Position numbers and translations under genes: made by a program
Assembly (NCBI RefSeq): GCF_023746555.1
Contig: NZ_CP098755.1
Location: forward strand, 5,233,001 to 5,297,000
DNA length: 64,000 nucleotides
Origin: Brevibacillus ruminantium
GTDB lineage: Bacteria; Bacillota; Bacilli; Brevibacillales; Brevibacillaceae
Reading direction: 5' to 3'
Shown: one piece after another, positions 25,765-35,087 of the stretch
Numbering within the stretch: position 1 is the stretch's first letter
How the letters are laid out: every line of letters starts with the position of its first letter
Notes under the pieces: generated by a model
Seen by the model: only the letters and a program-made list of their open reading frames with translations
The model's database searches: none
Told to the model about the DNA's origin: nothing

Positions 25765-28700
25765 TGCTTCCGGCCCGTAAAGGTCGGGACGCTTCGCAGC
25801 CAGTTTGGCTTTTCGCTTCAGCTTGCGCTCGGCCAGAACGGTATAGAACGACGGCACGACAATCAGCGTCAGCAGCGTGGAGAAGATCAAGCCGAAAATG
25901 ATTGTGACAGCCAGCGGTCTGAACAGCACATCGCCGGAAATCGCGAGTGGCGTCAAGCCTGCAACCGCAGTCATCGAGGTCAACAGGATCGGGCGCAGCC
26001 TCGCTTCTCCCGCCTGGACCACGGCCTGTTTCAGCTCTACTCCGGCATGACGTGCCTCCTCGATAAATTCGATCAGCACGATCCCGTTACGAACGACGAT
26101 CCCCGATAGCGATATGACCCCCATCATCGTCATAAAGCCAAGCGGCGTCTGGGTGACAAACAGCCCGATCAAGCTGCCGGCAAAAGCCAGATAGACCGTA
26201 CTGAGGACTAGAACCGGAATGCTGAGGGAGTAGAACTGCATGGCAATCAAAATCAGAATGAGAAAAACGACAATCACGGACAGTTTTCCCATGTCGATAA
26301 AGATATCCGTCTGTTCCGAGGTCTCGCCGCCAACCTCCCAGTGATATCCCTCCGGAAGCTGGGTCGATTGCAGAATCGGTTTGATCTCGTTCATCACTTC
26401 TGTCGCCGTTCTGCCTCTGACGTCACTGTAAACCGTAATGGCCCGGGACAGATTTCGGTGTGGGATTTTTTGCGTACTAAATGTAGGCTTCACCTTTGCC
26501 AGCTGTGACAGCGGAATCTGTTCACCCAGGGCATTGGCTACCGTCAGCCTTTGGAAAAGCACAGACGGGTCTTCTGTTCCTTTTTCCATGAACAGCTTCA
26601 TGTCAAGCAGATCTGTGCCTGTGTCAAACTGACTGACCGTAATTCCCTCGCTGGCCAGACGCAAGGTTTGGGACAGGTCATTGTAGTTGACCAGCTTTTC
26701 TTTCATGACTTGTTCATTAACCACAAACTCCAGGGTGTAGCGCTCAATCCCAAAATCATCCTGGACGTCATACGTTCCCGGAACCTTCGCAATCCGGTCT
26801 TTGAGGTCCCCAGCCAAAGAGCGCAGGGTCGGGATATCCTCGCCATAGAGCCGAATTACCACCGGTTTGCCGACGGGCGGACCTGCTTCCAGCTCTACGG
26901 GCAGGATGCTTGCCTCCGGGTAGAGCTGCTTGAACTCCTCCCGCCACGGATCGATCATGTTTTCAATTTTTGTTTGCGTTTTGTCAAAGCGGACGACCAG
27001 TTGTCCAATCGTGATTCCGTCGCCCGCGCTGGTGTCCCCACTGAACATCTTGGGCGCGCTGCCTCCCGCATATGCAGCGACATCGACAATCCCCGGCTTC
27101 TCTCTGATCCAGTCAGACACACCCCGGACGATCCGGTCTGTCTCCTCGACGCTGCTGCCGACGGGCACGCGTACATTGACCAGAAACTGCGGTCTGTCGT
27201 CGTTGGGGAAAAGCTGGACGGGAGTAAACGGGATCAGTCCGTAGGCGCTGGTACCGATCAACACGCCGACCATTCCCGCGAGCAAAGGACGCTTCAAAAT
27301 GCGCGGCATCAGCTTTCCTGCATACCAGGCATTCAACTGAAAAAGCTGCTTTCCGAGCAGGCCCGGCGGTTTGCGATAGCCTTCCACCCCGCCTCTGCGC
27401 CGATGTTCATACCACTGCCGGAAAATCGGAATGATCGTCAAAGACATGATCATCGAGGCCAGCATGGTCAGTGAAATGATAACCGGTACTGGGCGAATAA
27501 ACTGCCCCACGTTTCCGTTTAAAAACATCAAGGGTCCAAAGGAAGCAATCGTCGCCAGCGTCGCCGTTGTAATCGAGATGGAGACCTCTTTTGCCCCGTT
27601 GACGGCCGCTTTCATCGGCTTTTCTCCGAGGACCGACAGTCGCCTTTCGATGTTGTCATTGACGACCACGGCATCATCGACGAGAATCCCCAGTACAATA
27701 ATCAGGGAGACAATGGAGATCATGTTGAGCGTGATGCCCATGGATGGCAAAAATAGCATCCCCACTGCCAGCGAAATGGGAATCGCCAGCGCGACTACAA
27801 AGGAGGTAATCAGGTTCAAGCCCAGCGTACACACGAGCAGCACCGCGCTGACAGCGATGATCATCTCCCGCGACAAATCGCTGAATAGATCATTGACCCG
27901 CTCATCCTGGGAGTAGATCGAGTGCTTTTCGGCCCAGGCCGGCAGCGATTTTTCCAGTGTAGTCATCATCTCGTCCACACGTTTCTGCAGGGAGGGTACG
28001 TCGCTTCCTGTCTCCGCATTGATACTGATAGACACGGACGGCTTGCCGTTGAAGTAGGAGTAGGAGTGGATTTGTTCGGTCGTCAGCTCAACCTTCCCGA
28101 TATCCTTCAGATAGATCGGGTAGCCCTCTCTCGTCCGGGAAACGATGACGTTACCCAGTGCTTCCACATCCTGATTCTCCGCAATCTTCAGCTGATAGGT
28201 GCGGTTGTCAGAGGTCAGGTCGCCGAGTGGAATCCGCTCATTCTCTTTTTTGACAGCCATCATGACTTGGCCCCAGGTCAAACCGAACTGATTCAGCCGC
28301 TGGGTATCCACCTGAATCTGAACTTCCTGCTCAGGCAATCCCTCAATCGTCACATCAGCGACGTTTGGAATCGTCCGCAGCTGATCCTTCCACGACTTCA
28401 GCGTGGATCGCAGACTGTACAGCTCCTCCCGGGTATCGGCTGTCACGGCCAGGGTTTGCACAAAGGTGCGGTTCAGGTCATCATTGATGATCGGCTGTTT
28501 GGCATCATCCGGCAGATTCGCTTCCGCATCTTTTACTTTTTTCCGCAATTCATCCCATTTTTGTTTGGGATCGACATCGCTTTTGGTTTCCACGATAATG
28601 CTGGAGATGCCCAGCCCGGATACGGATGAAATGTATTTCAGCCCTTGCAGCTCGTTGATTTTTTCCTCCAGCTTCTTCGTGACGGTCTGCTCTACCTTCT

Positions 28701-28863
28701 CCGGCGATGCTCCCGGGTAGATGGTCGTCACCATGGCAATATTTACGATAATGTCCGGTTGTTCCTGCTTGGGAAGTTGGAAAAAACCGAGAAATCCAAC
28801 GAGCATGACCATTACAAAAAACAGCAGGGTGATTTTTCGTTTTCGGACGATGTATTCAATCAC
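25750..28863 (-). CDS. RND (HAE1/AcrB-type) efflux permease
   Basis: A 1,037-residue inner-membrane transporter with the standard twelve-helix RND layout. It opens MIEYIVRKRKITLLFF, continues with YPGASPEKVEQTVT (typical of AcrB/MdtB/SwrC members), and has the charged helix-4 motif GILVDDAVVVNDNIERRL (paired Asp residues used for proton coupling) at about 385-402. Two large extracytoplasmic loops follow helices 1 and 7. Its ATG overlaps the adaptor gene by 4 bases. Together they form a drug or lipophile efflux system as in B. subtilis SwrC, but here with its own adaptor. The extreme C terminus lies in a 12-bp repeat array. Confidence 0.92.
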   Translation of the reverse strand: MIEYIVRKRKITLLFFVMVMLVGFLGFFQLPKQEQPDIIVNIAMVTTIYPGASPEKVEQTVTKKLEEKINELQGLKYISSVSGLGISSIIVETKSDVDPKQKWDELRKKVKDAEANLPDDAKQPIINDDLNRTFVQTLAVTADTREELYSLRSTLKSWKDQLRTIPNVADVTIEGLPEQEVQIQVDTQRLNQFGLTWGQVMMAVKKENERIPLGDLTSDNRTYQLKIAENQDVEALGNVIVSRTREGYPIYLKDIGKVELTTEQIHSYSYFNGKPSVSISINAETGSDVPSLQKRVDEMMTTLEKSLPAWAEKHSIYSQDERVNDLFSDLSREMIIAVSAVLLVCTLGLNLITSFVVALAIPISLAVGMLFLPSMGITLNMISIVSLIIVLGILVDDAVVVNDNIERRLSVLGEKPMKAAVNGAKEVSISITTATLATIASFGPLMFLNGNVGQFIRPVPVIISLTMLASMIMSLTIIPIFRQWYEHRRRGGVEGYRKPPGLLGKQLFQLNAWYAGKLMPRILKRPLLAGMVGVLIGTSAYGLIPFTPVQLFPNDDRPQFLVNVRVPVGSSVEETDRIVRGVSDWIREKPGIVDVAAYAGGSAPKMFSGDTSAGDGITIGQLVVRFDKTQTKIENMIDPWREEFKQLYPEASILPVELEAGPPVGKPVVIRLYGEDIPTLRSLAGDLKDRIAKVPGTYDVQDDFGIERYTLEFVVNEQVMKEKLVNYNDLSQTLRLASEGITVSQFDTGTDLLDMKLFMEKGTEDPSVLFQRLTVANALGEQIPLSQLAKVKPTFSTQKIPHRNLSRAITVYSDVRGRTATEVMNEIKPILQSTQLPEGYHWEVGGETSEQTDIFIDMGKLSVIVVFLILILIAMQFYSLSIPVLVLSTVYLAFAGSLIGLFVTQTPLGFMTMMGVISLSGIVVRNGIVLIEFIEEARHAGVELKQAVVQAGEARLRPILLTSMTAVAGLTPLAISGDVLFRPLAVTIIFGLIFSTLLTLIVVPSFYTVLAERKLKRKAKLAAKRPDLYGPEAELDV

Positions 28864-30092
28864 TGTGGTTGTCCTCCTGCCGCCTCAATCGGGTCGCCGT
28901 CAAACAATCGGTCGACCCCCTTGACCACGAGCTGGTCCCCTTCTTTGATGCCGCTGGTGATCTCCAGCTTGTTGCTGTTGATCTCTCCAATCGTCACAGG
29001 CGTTTTCACTGCTTTTCCGCCATTGTTCAAAAAGACATGTGCCTCACCCTGACCTCGGCTGAGCACCGCTTCCACCGGTATGTACAACCCCGCTTTCCCT
29101 GTCACGGTTTTTGTCGCTTTCACCACCTGGCCCGCAAACCAGTCATGCTTTTCATTGGCTACCTGAACCTCGACTCCGATCGTTCCCGTGCTCTGGTTCG
29201 TCGCCGGATAGATTTTAACGACCTTGCCCTCCCGCATCTGTCCATACAGATCGAGCGATACCGTCTCTCCTTCTTTCCAGGCAAAAATCTCGCGGTCCGG
29301 CACAGGCAGCACGACTTTTAACGTACTGATCTCTCCCACCCGGTAGACCGGACTTCCCACGCCGACAAGCGAGCCCTCCGAAGTCAGCTTGGCGATAATC
29401 GTGCCGTCCAGCGGTGAGCGAAGCTGTGTTTTAGCCAGTGTGCTGGCTGCCAGCTCTTTGGAAATGACCGCCTGATTATAGGTGGCCCGGGACAGCTCCT
29501 TGTCTTCTTCTCTGGCTCCCTGGGTGACGAGCGACAAGGCTTGCTGTGCATTTTGCAGATCCTTTTGAGTCACATTCAGGTAGTTTTGCGCATTTTCGTA
29601 TTCACTCTGGGAAATAGCCTTTTCCTGGTAGAGGCGCTCGATTCGTTTGAAGTCGTCCTGGGCTTTTTCATAGGCGATTGTCGCTTTGTCCACCAGCAGG
29701 CGAGCTTGTGTCACCTCTTGTTCCCTGGCTCCGTTGTTTACTTTGCTGAGCGTGGCGCCTGTCTGCTGTACGGTGGCGCTGGCTGCCGCTACCTGCAGAG
29801 AGTAATCGTTGCTGTCCAGACGGGCCAGGACATCGCCTGCGCGGACCGTGTCCCCTTCGTTTTTCGCCAGCTCCGTTATCCGTCCTCCTACTTCAAAGGA
29901 GACAAGCGCTTCTTCTAAAGGCTGCAGCGTCCCGGAAAGCTCCGTTACTTTTACAGCTTGTTCCTCTTTGACGGTGACCAGCTCTACTTTTTTGACTTCC
30001 GCCACCGCTTCCGTTGCCGGCTCTTGATTGTTGCAGGCTGTTGTTGCCAGTAGCCCCAAGATGAGAAGAGAGTACAGCCATTTTGTCTTCAT
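28860..30092 (-). CDS. RND periplasmic-adaptor-type lipoprotein
   Basis: A 410-residue membrane fusion protein. It starts with a lipoprotein signal ending in LLATTAC (acylated Cys near residue 20). It then follows the adaptor order: a barrel strand (VSFEVGGRITELAKNEGDTV), the lipoyl-like half (AGDVLARLDSNDY), a long coiled-coil hairpin (about 95-215, with KAQDDFKRIERLYQEKAISQ), the second lipoyl half (LRSPLDGTIIAKLTSEGSLV) and C-terminal barrel domains. In Gram-positive bacteria it is tethered to the outer face of the membrane and works with the RND pump. The stop overlaps the permease start (ATGA). The start is placed at M of MKTKWLYS; a six-codon extension to 30110 is possible. Confidence 0.9.
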   Translation of the reverse strand: MKTKWLYSLLILGLLATTACNNQEPATEAVAEVKKVELVTVKEEQAVKVTELSGTLQPLEEALVSFEVGGRITELAKNEGDTVRAGDVLARLDSNDYSLQVAAASATVQQTGATLSKVNNGAREQEVTQARLLVDKATIAYEKAQDDFKRIERLYQEKAISQSEYENAQNYLNVTQKDLQNAQQALSLVTQGAREEDKELSRATYNQAVISKELAASTLAKTQLRSPLDGTIIAKLTSEGSLVGVGSPVYRVGEISTLKVVLPVPDREIFAWKEGETVSLDLYGQMREGKVVKIYPATNQSTGTIGVEVQVANEKHDWFAGQVVKATKTVTGKAGLYIPVEAVLSRGQGEAHVFLNNGGKAVKTPVTIGEINSNKLEITSGIKEGDQLVVKGVDRLFDGDPIEAAGGQPQ

Positions 30093-30167
30093 GTTCACCC
30101 ACCGCTCCATTTCTTTTCTATTTATCAGAGCCCTTCTTTTTTTATACGCCCAGCCCTGGACCGTATA

Positions 30168-30788
30168 CTACCGATTGTCAATGCCGCGGAGCAAAATGTC
30201 CGTCGTGCCTTCAATCAGTGTGGGGATGTCAATCACACAATCTACCTTTACCCAATGCCTTCCGAGAAACGCATGGAAAAAGGACGAGACAAACATATGG
30301 GCCGCTATATTGAAGTCTCCCTTTGGCAGATGTCCTGCCTCGTGCATCTCCTGAAGCTTTTGGCTGAGCATGTCATCTGCGGTTTGCGGCATGCGGCTGA
30401 GCAGGTCGAACACCTCGGGATGGTTGTCCGCTTCGATCATGCAGATAATCAACACTTCCTTGCGCTCCACAAGCGCATTGTAGTACGCCTCGGCATAGTT
30501 CATCAGCATGGATCTGACATCACTGGTTTCTGCACAAATTGCTCGTTCCAGCGCAGGGCGAATCTCCGTCATCTCCTCCAGCAGTTCGATCAGGATACAC
30601 TCCTTGTTTTTGAAATGGCGAAAAATCGTCACTTCGTTGACACCCGCCAGCTCTGAGATCTTCCGAGTCGTGGCCCCTCTGTATCCTTTTTGCGCCATAA
30701 GCTGACGTGCAGCAGCCAAGATGCGCTCGCGCGTCTCCTGTTCTTCGCCCCTTCCCCCCTGAGGCACTGTATTTTTGGATTGATTCAT
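30168..30788 (-). CDS. TetR family repressor of the RND operon
   Basis: A 206-residue TetR regulator. The N-terminal DNA-binding domain reads ETRERILAAARQLMAQKGYRG, with the helix-turn-helix ATTRKISELAGVNEVTIFRHF (about 40-60, by position) and the usual KNKECIL continuation. The C-terminal ligand domain is all-helical with no recognisable ligand. It is the first gene of the minus-strand unit leading into the adaptor and permease, 75 bases upstream of the adaptor start. Two matching palindromes flank its promoter, so autoregulation is likely. Confidence 0.9.
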   Translation of the reverse strand: MNQSKNTVPQGGRGEEQETRERILAAARQLMAQKGYRGATTRKISELAGVNEVTIFRHFKNKECILIELLEEMTEIRPALERAICAETSDVRSMLMNYAEAYYNALVERKEVLIICMIEADNHPEVFDLLSRMPQTADDMLSQKLQEMHEAGHLPKGDFNIAAHMFVSSFFHAFLGRHWVKVDCVIDIPTLIEGTTDILLRGIDNR

Positions 30789-30807
30789 TTCTTTACCTCC
30801 ATGCCAT

Positions 30808-30884
30808 GCAAGTACTTGCTGTCATATGGCAAATTCAGCAAGCCCATTATAGCGAAGACTTCCATGCATGTAAATACTTGCATG
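30808..30884 (-). promoter_or_regulatory. tetR-RND promoter with two TetR-type operators
   Basis: The minus strand has TTTACA (30874-30869), 17 bases, then a perfect TATAAT (30851-30846). A 22-bp dyad (30863-30884, outer arms CATGCA and TGCATG, matching at 18 of 22 positions) covers the -35 box. A second site with perfect GCAAGTACTTGC (30808-30819) lies in the transcribed leader. Both contain the half-site CATGCAAGTA in exact or near-exact form, a typical arrangement for an autoregulating TetR protein. Confidence 0.75.
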
Positions 30885-30892
30885 CGTAAAAA

Positions 30893-30918
30893 AGCTGCTG
30901 ATCAAAAGATCAACAGCT
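30893..30918 (-). terminator. terminator of the pseudouridine synthase gene
   Basis: AGCTGCTGATC and GATCAACAGCT pair with one mismatch around an AAAA loop, followed by a six-T run on the minus strand. The stem begins inside the stop codon of the gene at 30918. Confidence 0.75.
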
Positions 30919-31877
30919 TACATAGAGGGATCCCGGTATCCGAATTCCCGTGCGGTCAGCTCCGCCAAATCCGGCGGCATAGCGGCCAGACAGCAAATCT
31001 CTTCCGCCGTCAATGGATGGGGAAAGGATAGCTTGCTGGCATGTAGGGCTTGACGCTTCAAAAGTTGTTTTTTGCCTCCGTACATGGCATCCCCCACAAG
31101 CGGATGACCGATATGCTGAAAATGGACGCGGATCTGATGGGTGCGTCCCGTTTCCAGCCATACCCGTACCAGTGTGTTCTTCGCAGATGCGGCAATGACC
31201 TCATAATGTGTGACGGCTTCCTCGCCGCGCTGCGAGACACGACGCCGAGTGGGATGTCCTGGATCACGGCCGATCGGGGCGATAATGGTTCCCTTTTTAT
31301 CCTGAATAACTCCGCTGGCCACAGCCAGATACTCGCGATGCAGATTGCCCTCCCGCAGCAGGCGGTCGGCCAGCTGATGCCCGTAGCTGGTTTTCCCGAT
31401 CAGGACAGCTCCCGAGGTCTCTTTGTCCAATCGATGTACGGGGTGGACACGGTCAGCCTCTCCTTTGTTTCGCAAATAGGCCGCAAGTGCGTGCACGAGT
31501 GTCCCTCCCTGATCCTGCTTGACCGGATGAACCATCATGCCTGCCGGTTTGCCCGCGACCAGCAAATGCTCATCCTCGTACAAAATGTCTGCCTGGGGAG
31601 CAACTACGCCAGCCTCTCCCGACCATTCCTGGCAATTCTCTTGCAATCCCGTGTCCGGTGACGATGGTTCTGTTGCCGTCCGAATCGAAACAAGGTCCCC
31701 CGCCTTTACCAGCCTTTTCAGAAACGGGGCTTTGCGGTTCAAGCGAATCCCTTTGCTTCGGGTCAGCCGTTGCAGCATCCTGCCGGAGACATGAAGCTTT
31801 TGCCGAATCACCTGTTCGACAGTAAGCCCTGTGTCCTCTTCTGCCACTTCATATTCCAGCCAGCCTTTTTTACTCAC
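30918..31877 (-). CDS. RluA family pseudouridine synthase
   Basis: A 319-residue tRNA or rRNA uridine-to-pseudouridine isomerase. An S4-like RNA-binding start (TVEQVIRQKLHVSGRMLQRL, about 19-38) precedes the catalytic domain. The catalytic motif VHPVHRLDKETSGAVL holds the active-site aspartate, and ETGRTHQIRVHFQHIGHPLVGD is the conserved late RluA motif. The region at about 68-92 between S4 and catalytic domain looks variable (TEPSSPDTGLQENCQEW). RluA, RluC and RluD-type paralogues of Bacillales cannot be separated by eye, so I give no symbol. Confidence 0.88.
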   Translation of the reverse strand: MSKKGWLEYEVAEEDTGLTVEQVIRQKLHVSGRMLQRLTRSKGIRLNRKAPFLKRLVKAGDLVSIRTATEPSSPDTGLQENCQEWSGEAGVVAPQADILYEDEHLLVAGKPAGMMVHPVKQDQGGTLVHALAAYLRNKGEADRVHPVHRLDKETSGAVLIGKTSYGHQLADRLLREGNLHREYLAVASGVIQDKKGTIIAPIGRDPGHPTRRRVSQRGEEAVTHYEVIAASAKNTLVRVWLETGRTHQIRVHFQHIGHPLVGDAMYGGKKQLLKRQALHASKLSFPHPLTAEEICCLAAMPPDLAELTAREFGYRDPSM

Positions 31878-31960
31878 GGCGATCCTCCTGCTTCACGCTC
31901 ATTTCTCCCTATTGTAGCGAAAAAGGGCAAGCGCACGCCAGCATCCAGTAATTTGTCCGA

Positions 31961-32131
31961 TCAGAAGCGAAGCATAAAGTCATTCAAATTCCGGTCAAAG
32001 CCCTCTGTCGCCTGCAGTTGTCCCATCTCCAGCCATTGTGTCACATAACCTTCTTCTGCGTGATACTCCCTGCCAAGCAAATTTCCCCCAAAAAACATAT
32101 GCAAGTGATTTTTCCATTGGATGCGGATCAT
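31961..32131 (-). CDS. small protein, 56 residues, unknown
   Basis: ATG 32131 is preceded by GTGGGGGTG, and the frame encodes a compact 56-residue protein (MIRIQWKNHLHMFFGGNLLG at the start, NDFMLRF at the end) rich in aromatic and charged residues. There is no signal peptide or membrane helix. I do not recognise it. It lies between the pseudouridine synthase and the BlaI/BlaR-type locus on the minus strand. The region from 32132 to 32270 is AT-rich; I see no gene in it. Confidence 0.5.
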   Translation of the reverse strand: MIRIQWKNHLHMFFGGNLLGREYHAEEGYVTQWLEMGQLQATEGFDRNLNDFMLRF

Positions 32132-32270
32132 GGTAACACCCCCACTTATTAAACATCTTTGTATAATAAGTATACTATAGGAGTGTATTTTTTCAACTAT
32201 TTTGTTTAAAAATTATATAAAATTCTAAAATCGCTTTCTGCCCGTTTTTTCATGCATTCATCAAACTTGT

Positions 32271-32353
32271 ATTTACATTTGTAAATTTACATTGACTTCC
32301 ACCTTTTACATCTGTAAAATAACCCTTGTAAGCTTACATTTACATTTGTAAAT
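32271..32353 (+). promoter_or_regulatory. promoter with three BlaI/MecI-type operators
   Basis: TTGACT (32292-32297), 17 bases and TAAAAT (32315-32320) form the promoter. Three dyads of the TACAnnTGTA type flank and fill it: ATTTACATTTGTAAAT at 32271-32286, TTTTACATCTGTAAAA at 32304-32319, lying between the -35 and -10 boxes and overlapping the -10, and ATTTACATTTGTAAAT again at 32338-32353. BlaI, MecI and related repressors bind exactly this kind of site, so tight autorepression is expected. Confidence 0.85.
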
Positions 32354-32372
32354 CTAAACGCGAGGTGATTTT

Positions 32373-32762
32373 ATGGCACATCCCCCCAAAATCTCCGATT
32401 CGGAATGGGAGATTTTGAAGATCATTTGGAAGCACCACCCGCTGACCGCAGAGCAGATCGTCCTTCACTTGCCTGCTGAAATTGAGTGGAGTGACCAAAC
32501 GGTTCGCACCTTTCTCAACCGGCTGTTAAAAAAGAAAGCGATCAGCTTCGAGAAATCGGGCAGAAGCTATCTGTACTACCCGCTCGTCTCTGAGTCGGAA
32601 TGCGTCAAATCGGAAAGCCAAAGCTTTCTGAAGCGGGTATTTGGCGGTGCGGCCCACCTGATGATGACCAGCTTTATTGAACAAACGGAGCTGTCCGAAC
32701 AGGAAATCGAGCGGCTGCAAAAGCTGCTGAACGAAAAAAAGGAGCAGTCCAAGCGCTCGTAA
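32373..32762 (+). CDS. BlaI/MecI/CopY family repressor
   Basis: A 129-residue winged-helix repressor. ISDSEWEILKIIWKHHPLTAEQIV and WSDQTVRTFLNRLLKKKAISF form the DNA-binding domain, followed by a dimerisation tail (about 85-129). Family members bind TACAnnTGTA dyads and are inactivated by proteolysis when the partner sensor signals. Three such dyads lie directly upstream. ATG 32373 has GAGGTG about 6 bases upstream. It is followed after 65 bases by the BlaR1-like gene. Confidence 0.92.
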   Translation: MAHPPKISDSEWEILKIIWKHHPLTAEQIVLHLPAEIEWSDQTVRTFLNRLLKKKAISFEKSGRSYLYYPLVSESECVKSESQSFLKRVFGGAAHLMMTSFIEQTELSEQEIERLQKLLNEKKEQSKRS

Positions 32763-32827
32763 ACATACAACCAGACTCGCAGCCAGATTGGCCAGATTCG
32801 GCCGGTAACAAAGAAAGAGGGTGAAAA

Positions 32828-35071
32828 ATGGATATTCTCAGCCGCGCATTTTTGTTGTTTGTCGATGCCACCTTTGCATCCAGCGCTGTGGCGCTTGTGG
32901 TCATGGTTGTTCTGAAGCTATTCCGCCATCGGCTGACCCCGCGCATCCGGCACATCATCTGGCTCATCGTGCTCGTACGCATGCTGGTGCCTGTGCTGCC
33001 CGCAAGTCCGATCAGCATGTTTTCTCTCCTCGACATTGGCACAAGGCTGGAACAGAGCTTTTCCGCCCAGAAGCCGGAGCCGCAAGCCGCGACAACGGAC
33101 CTGCAGCAGACCATTCCTTTGCCAATTCCTCCGACACCAATCGAGAAACTTCCCGCAGATAACAAGGGCCCAAGCGAAGAGCGCACGTCTGATGAGAACC
33201 GCATCGGACATCTGCAGACCCCCTCTACCTATCCGGCGGCCGTGCAGATTGCTTCCGTTGTATGGCTGACGGGTGTGATTGGCTTCATGCTATATCTGAG
33301 CACGTTCCTGGTGCGGATGCAGCTAAAACGAAAAGAGCTGCGACTCGTCACAGAGCCTCACATCTTGTCCATCATGATAAAAAGCTGCAGACTTTACGGC
33401 CTGCAAAAGCCCATCCCGGTCTATACGGGAAACTTCGTGAGCAGTCCTTTCGTCAGCGGGCTGTTTCGCCCCTATATCTACCTTCCCGAAGGCATCTGCA
33501 AAGATTTTGGCGACGACCAGCTTTTCCACATCTTTTCGCATGAGCTGGCCCACTACAAACGCAAGGATATTGTTTTAAATGCCATCAGCAGCTTTACCCT
33601 GGCGATTCACTGGATGAATCCCTTGGCGTGGCTGAGCATCAGACAAATGAAGGCGGAGCAAGAGCTGGCTTGTGATGCGTATGTACTGGAGTTGCTTGGC
33701 GAAGCTGAGGCTGTGCCCTACGGCATGACCGTGATTGAGGGCGTAAAGCGTTATTCGTCCAATCGTCAGCCGCATCTGCTGTCTTTCTACGGAGCAAAAA
33801 CAGAACTGGAGAGGAGAATCCATATGATCAAGTCTTTTAAACAAGGCTCGTATAAACTATCTGTGGCCGCTATTGCTTGCGTCGCCGTCCTTGGTGCTTT
33901 CACTCTCACCAATGCCAGTAGCACGGTCATTGCCAATAGCCCGAAAACCGAAGCTGTGACCAGCGAGGCAAAAGACGGGGGCGTACAAGCAAACAAACAA
34001 GAAAAGGTACTGTTTGATCCCCTGGATCGGACATTCAACAACTTGGAAAAGGCGGTTCGACTATCTGATTTGCCGTTTAAAGTCCCGGCGGTCTTGCCTG
34101 AAAACACGCAAATGGATCGAGTGAGTGTATCTCGGGAAAAGCTGGACCAGCCGGGCGTTTTTAAGACCACTTCAGTCAGCATCAGCTTCGAGCGCAACGG
34201 TTTAGTCAGCCTGTATGCCAGAGCAGGTGCCAACGACGTTGAATCTTTGCTTCAAGAAGTGAAATCGTGGTTCGAAGACCATTACACCGACATAAAAGAG
34301 GAAAAAGTTTTATTGAAGGGACGAGAAGGACGGGAAGTACTGAAAGCGACATTAACGCTACAGGACTCCCAGGAGGTAGTCTATGTCTGGATAGATCAGG
34401 GCATCGGGTACCAACTATTGCACTCAGGCAATTTGACGGAGCAGGAAAGCGCAGCGTTGATCAACTCCATGAAAGCTCCTGACCAGGAACTCTTCAGTCG
34501 ATACGTAAATCCCGATTTGACAGACTTGCCTGTCTACGACACCGGAGATTTGGAGCGGCTTTTGAAGCCACTCGATTTCACGCCGAAGCTGCCCCTGCAA
34601 CTGCCCGGCTCGTTTACGACCAATGGGCCTGATTTGACTACAAAAATCAACTTCAGTTTACCCGAGAACGAGGAAGACAAAAAAAGCAAAGTCTTCTTTA
34701 TGTTTTTTACATCAGGGGAACGCCACTCAAAGGAATGGAAGCGGGTAAACTTTACGCAGATCAAGGATAACGGCATCTATGATAAAGTGAAAAAGGAGGG
34801 ACAGATCGCTTACGGGCAAATTGACGGCCAGCCTTTTTTTGTCAAGGTAACGCCCGTGTCCATCAATGGACGTGAGGTGCTGAAGACAAACACGTATAAA
34901 ATTGACGGAACGCTGAGCCCTCCGACTGATCCTAACTTGACTAGCTACCTTTGGAAAGAGGGAGACGTTTGCTATCAGGCGATGTTCCGTGATGACGGAA
35001 CGGATCAGCTTGAGGTCGTCCGCTACCTGCTGAACGAAAAACCGGTTGATCTAAACAAGCTGCGCCAATAA
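32828..35071 (+). CDS. BlaR1-like M56 membrane metalloprotease with atypical sensor domain
   Basis: A 747-residue protein. Its first half is a BlaR1/MecR1-type M56 peptidase: N-terminal membrane helices, the EMLI-type loop, then zinc motif SHELAHYKRKD (HELAH at 238-242) and EQELACDAYVLELLG with the downstream glutamate. A membrane helix near 340-360 leads outside. In place of the penicillin-binding sensor of BlaR1 there are two beta-rich units (about 395-560 and 565-747), both with a LPFKVPAVLPE/LDFTPKLPLQLPG-like opening, reminiscent of DUF4367-type domains. No SxxK/KTG set is seen. It probably senses a cell-envelope signal other than beta-lactams and cleaves or inactivates the BlaI-type repressor. 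Confidence 0.8.
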   Translation: MDILSRAFLLFVDATFASSAVALVVMVVLKLFRHRLTPRIRHIIWLIVLVRMLVPVLPASPISMFSLLDIGTRLEQSFSAQKPEPQAATTDLQQTIPLPIPPTPIEKLPADNKGPSEERTSDENRIGHLQTPSTYPAAVQIASVVWLTGVIGFMLYLSTFLVRMQLKRKELRLVTEPHILSIMIKSCRLYGLQKPIPVYTGNFVSSPFVSGLFRPYIYLPEGICKDFGDDQLFHIFSHELAHYKRKDIVLNAISSFTLAIHWMNPLAWLSIRQMKAEQELACDAYVLELLGEAEAVPYGMTVIEGVKRYSSNRQPHLLSFYGAKTELERRIHMIKSFKQGSYKLSVAAIACVAVLGAFTLTNASSTVIANSPKTEAVTSEAKDGGVQANKQEKVLFDPLDRTFNNLEKAVRLSDLPFKVPAVLPENTQMDRVSVSREKLDQPGVFKTTSVSISFERNGLVSLYARAGANDVESLLQEVKSWFEDHYTDIKEEKVLLKGREGREVLKATLTLQDSQEVVYVWIDQGIGYQLLHSGNLTEQESAALINSMKAPDQELFSRYVNPDLTDLPVYDTGDLERLLKPLDFTPKLPLQLPGSFTTNGPDLTTKINFSLPENEEDKKSKVFFMFFTSGERHSKEWKRVNFTQIKDNGIYDKVKKEGQIAYGQIDGQPFFVKVTPVSINGREVLKTNTYKIDGTLSPPTDPNLTSYLWKEGDVCYQAMFRDDGTDQLEVVRYLLNEKPVDLNKLRQ

Positions 35072-35087
35072 CCGACAGAAGAAAGAA

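Noticed and set aside
23408-35071. Link between the class A beta-lactamase-fold gene and the BlaI/BlaR-type locus as one resistance system
   Set aside because: They are 8 kb apart with other complete operons between them. The first lacks a signal peptide and sits in a catabolic operon, and the second lacks a penicillin-binding sensor.
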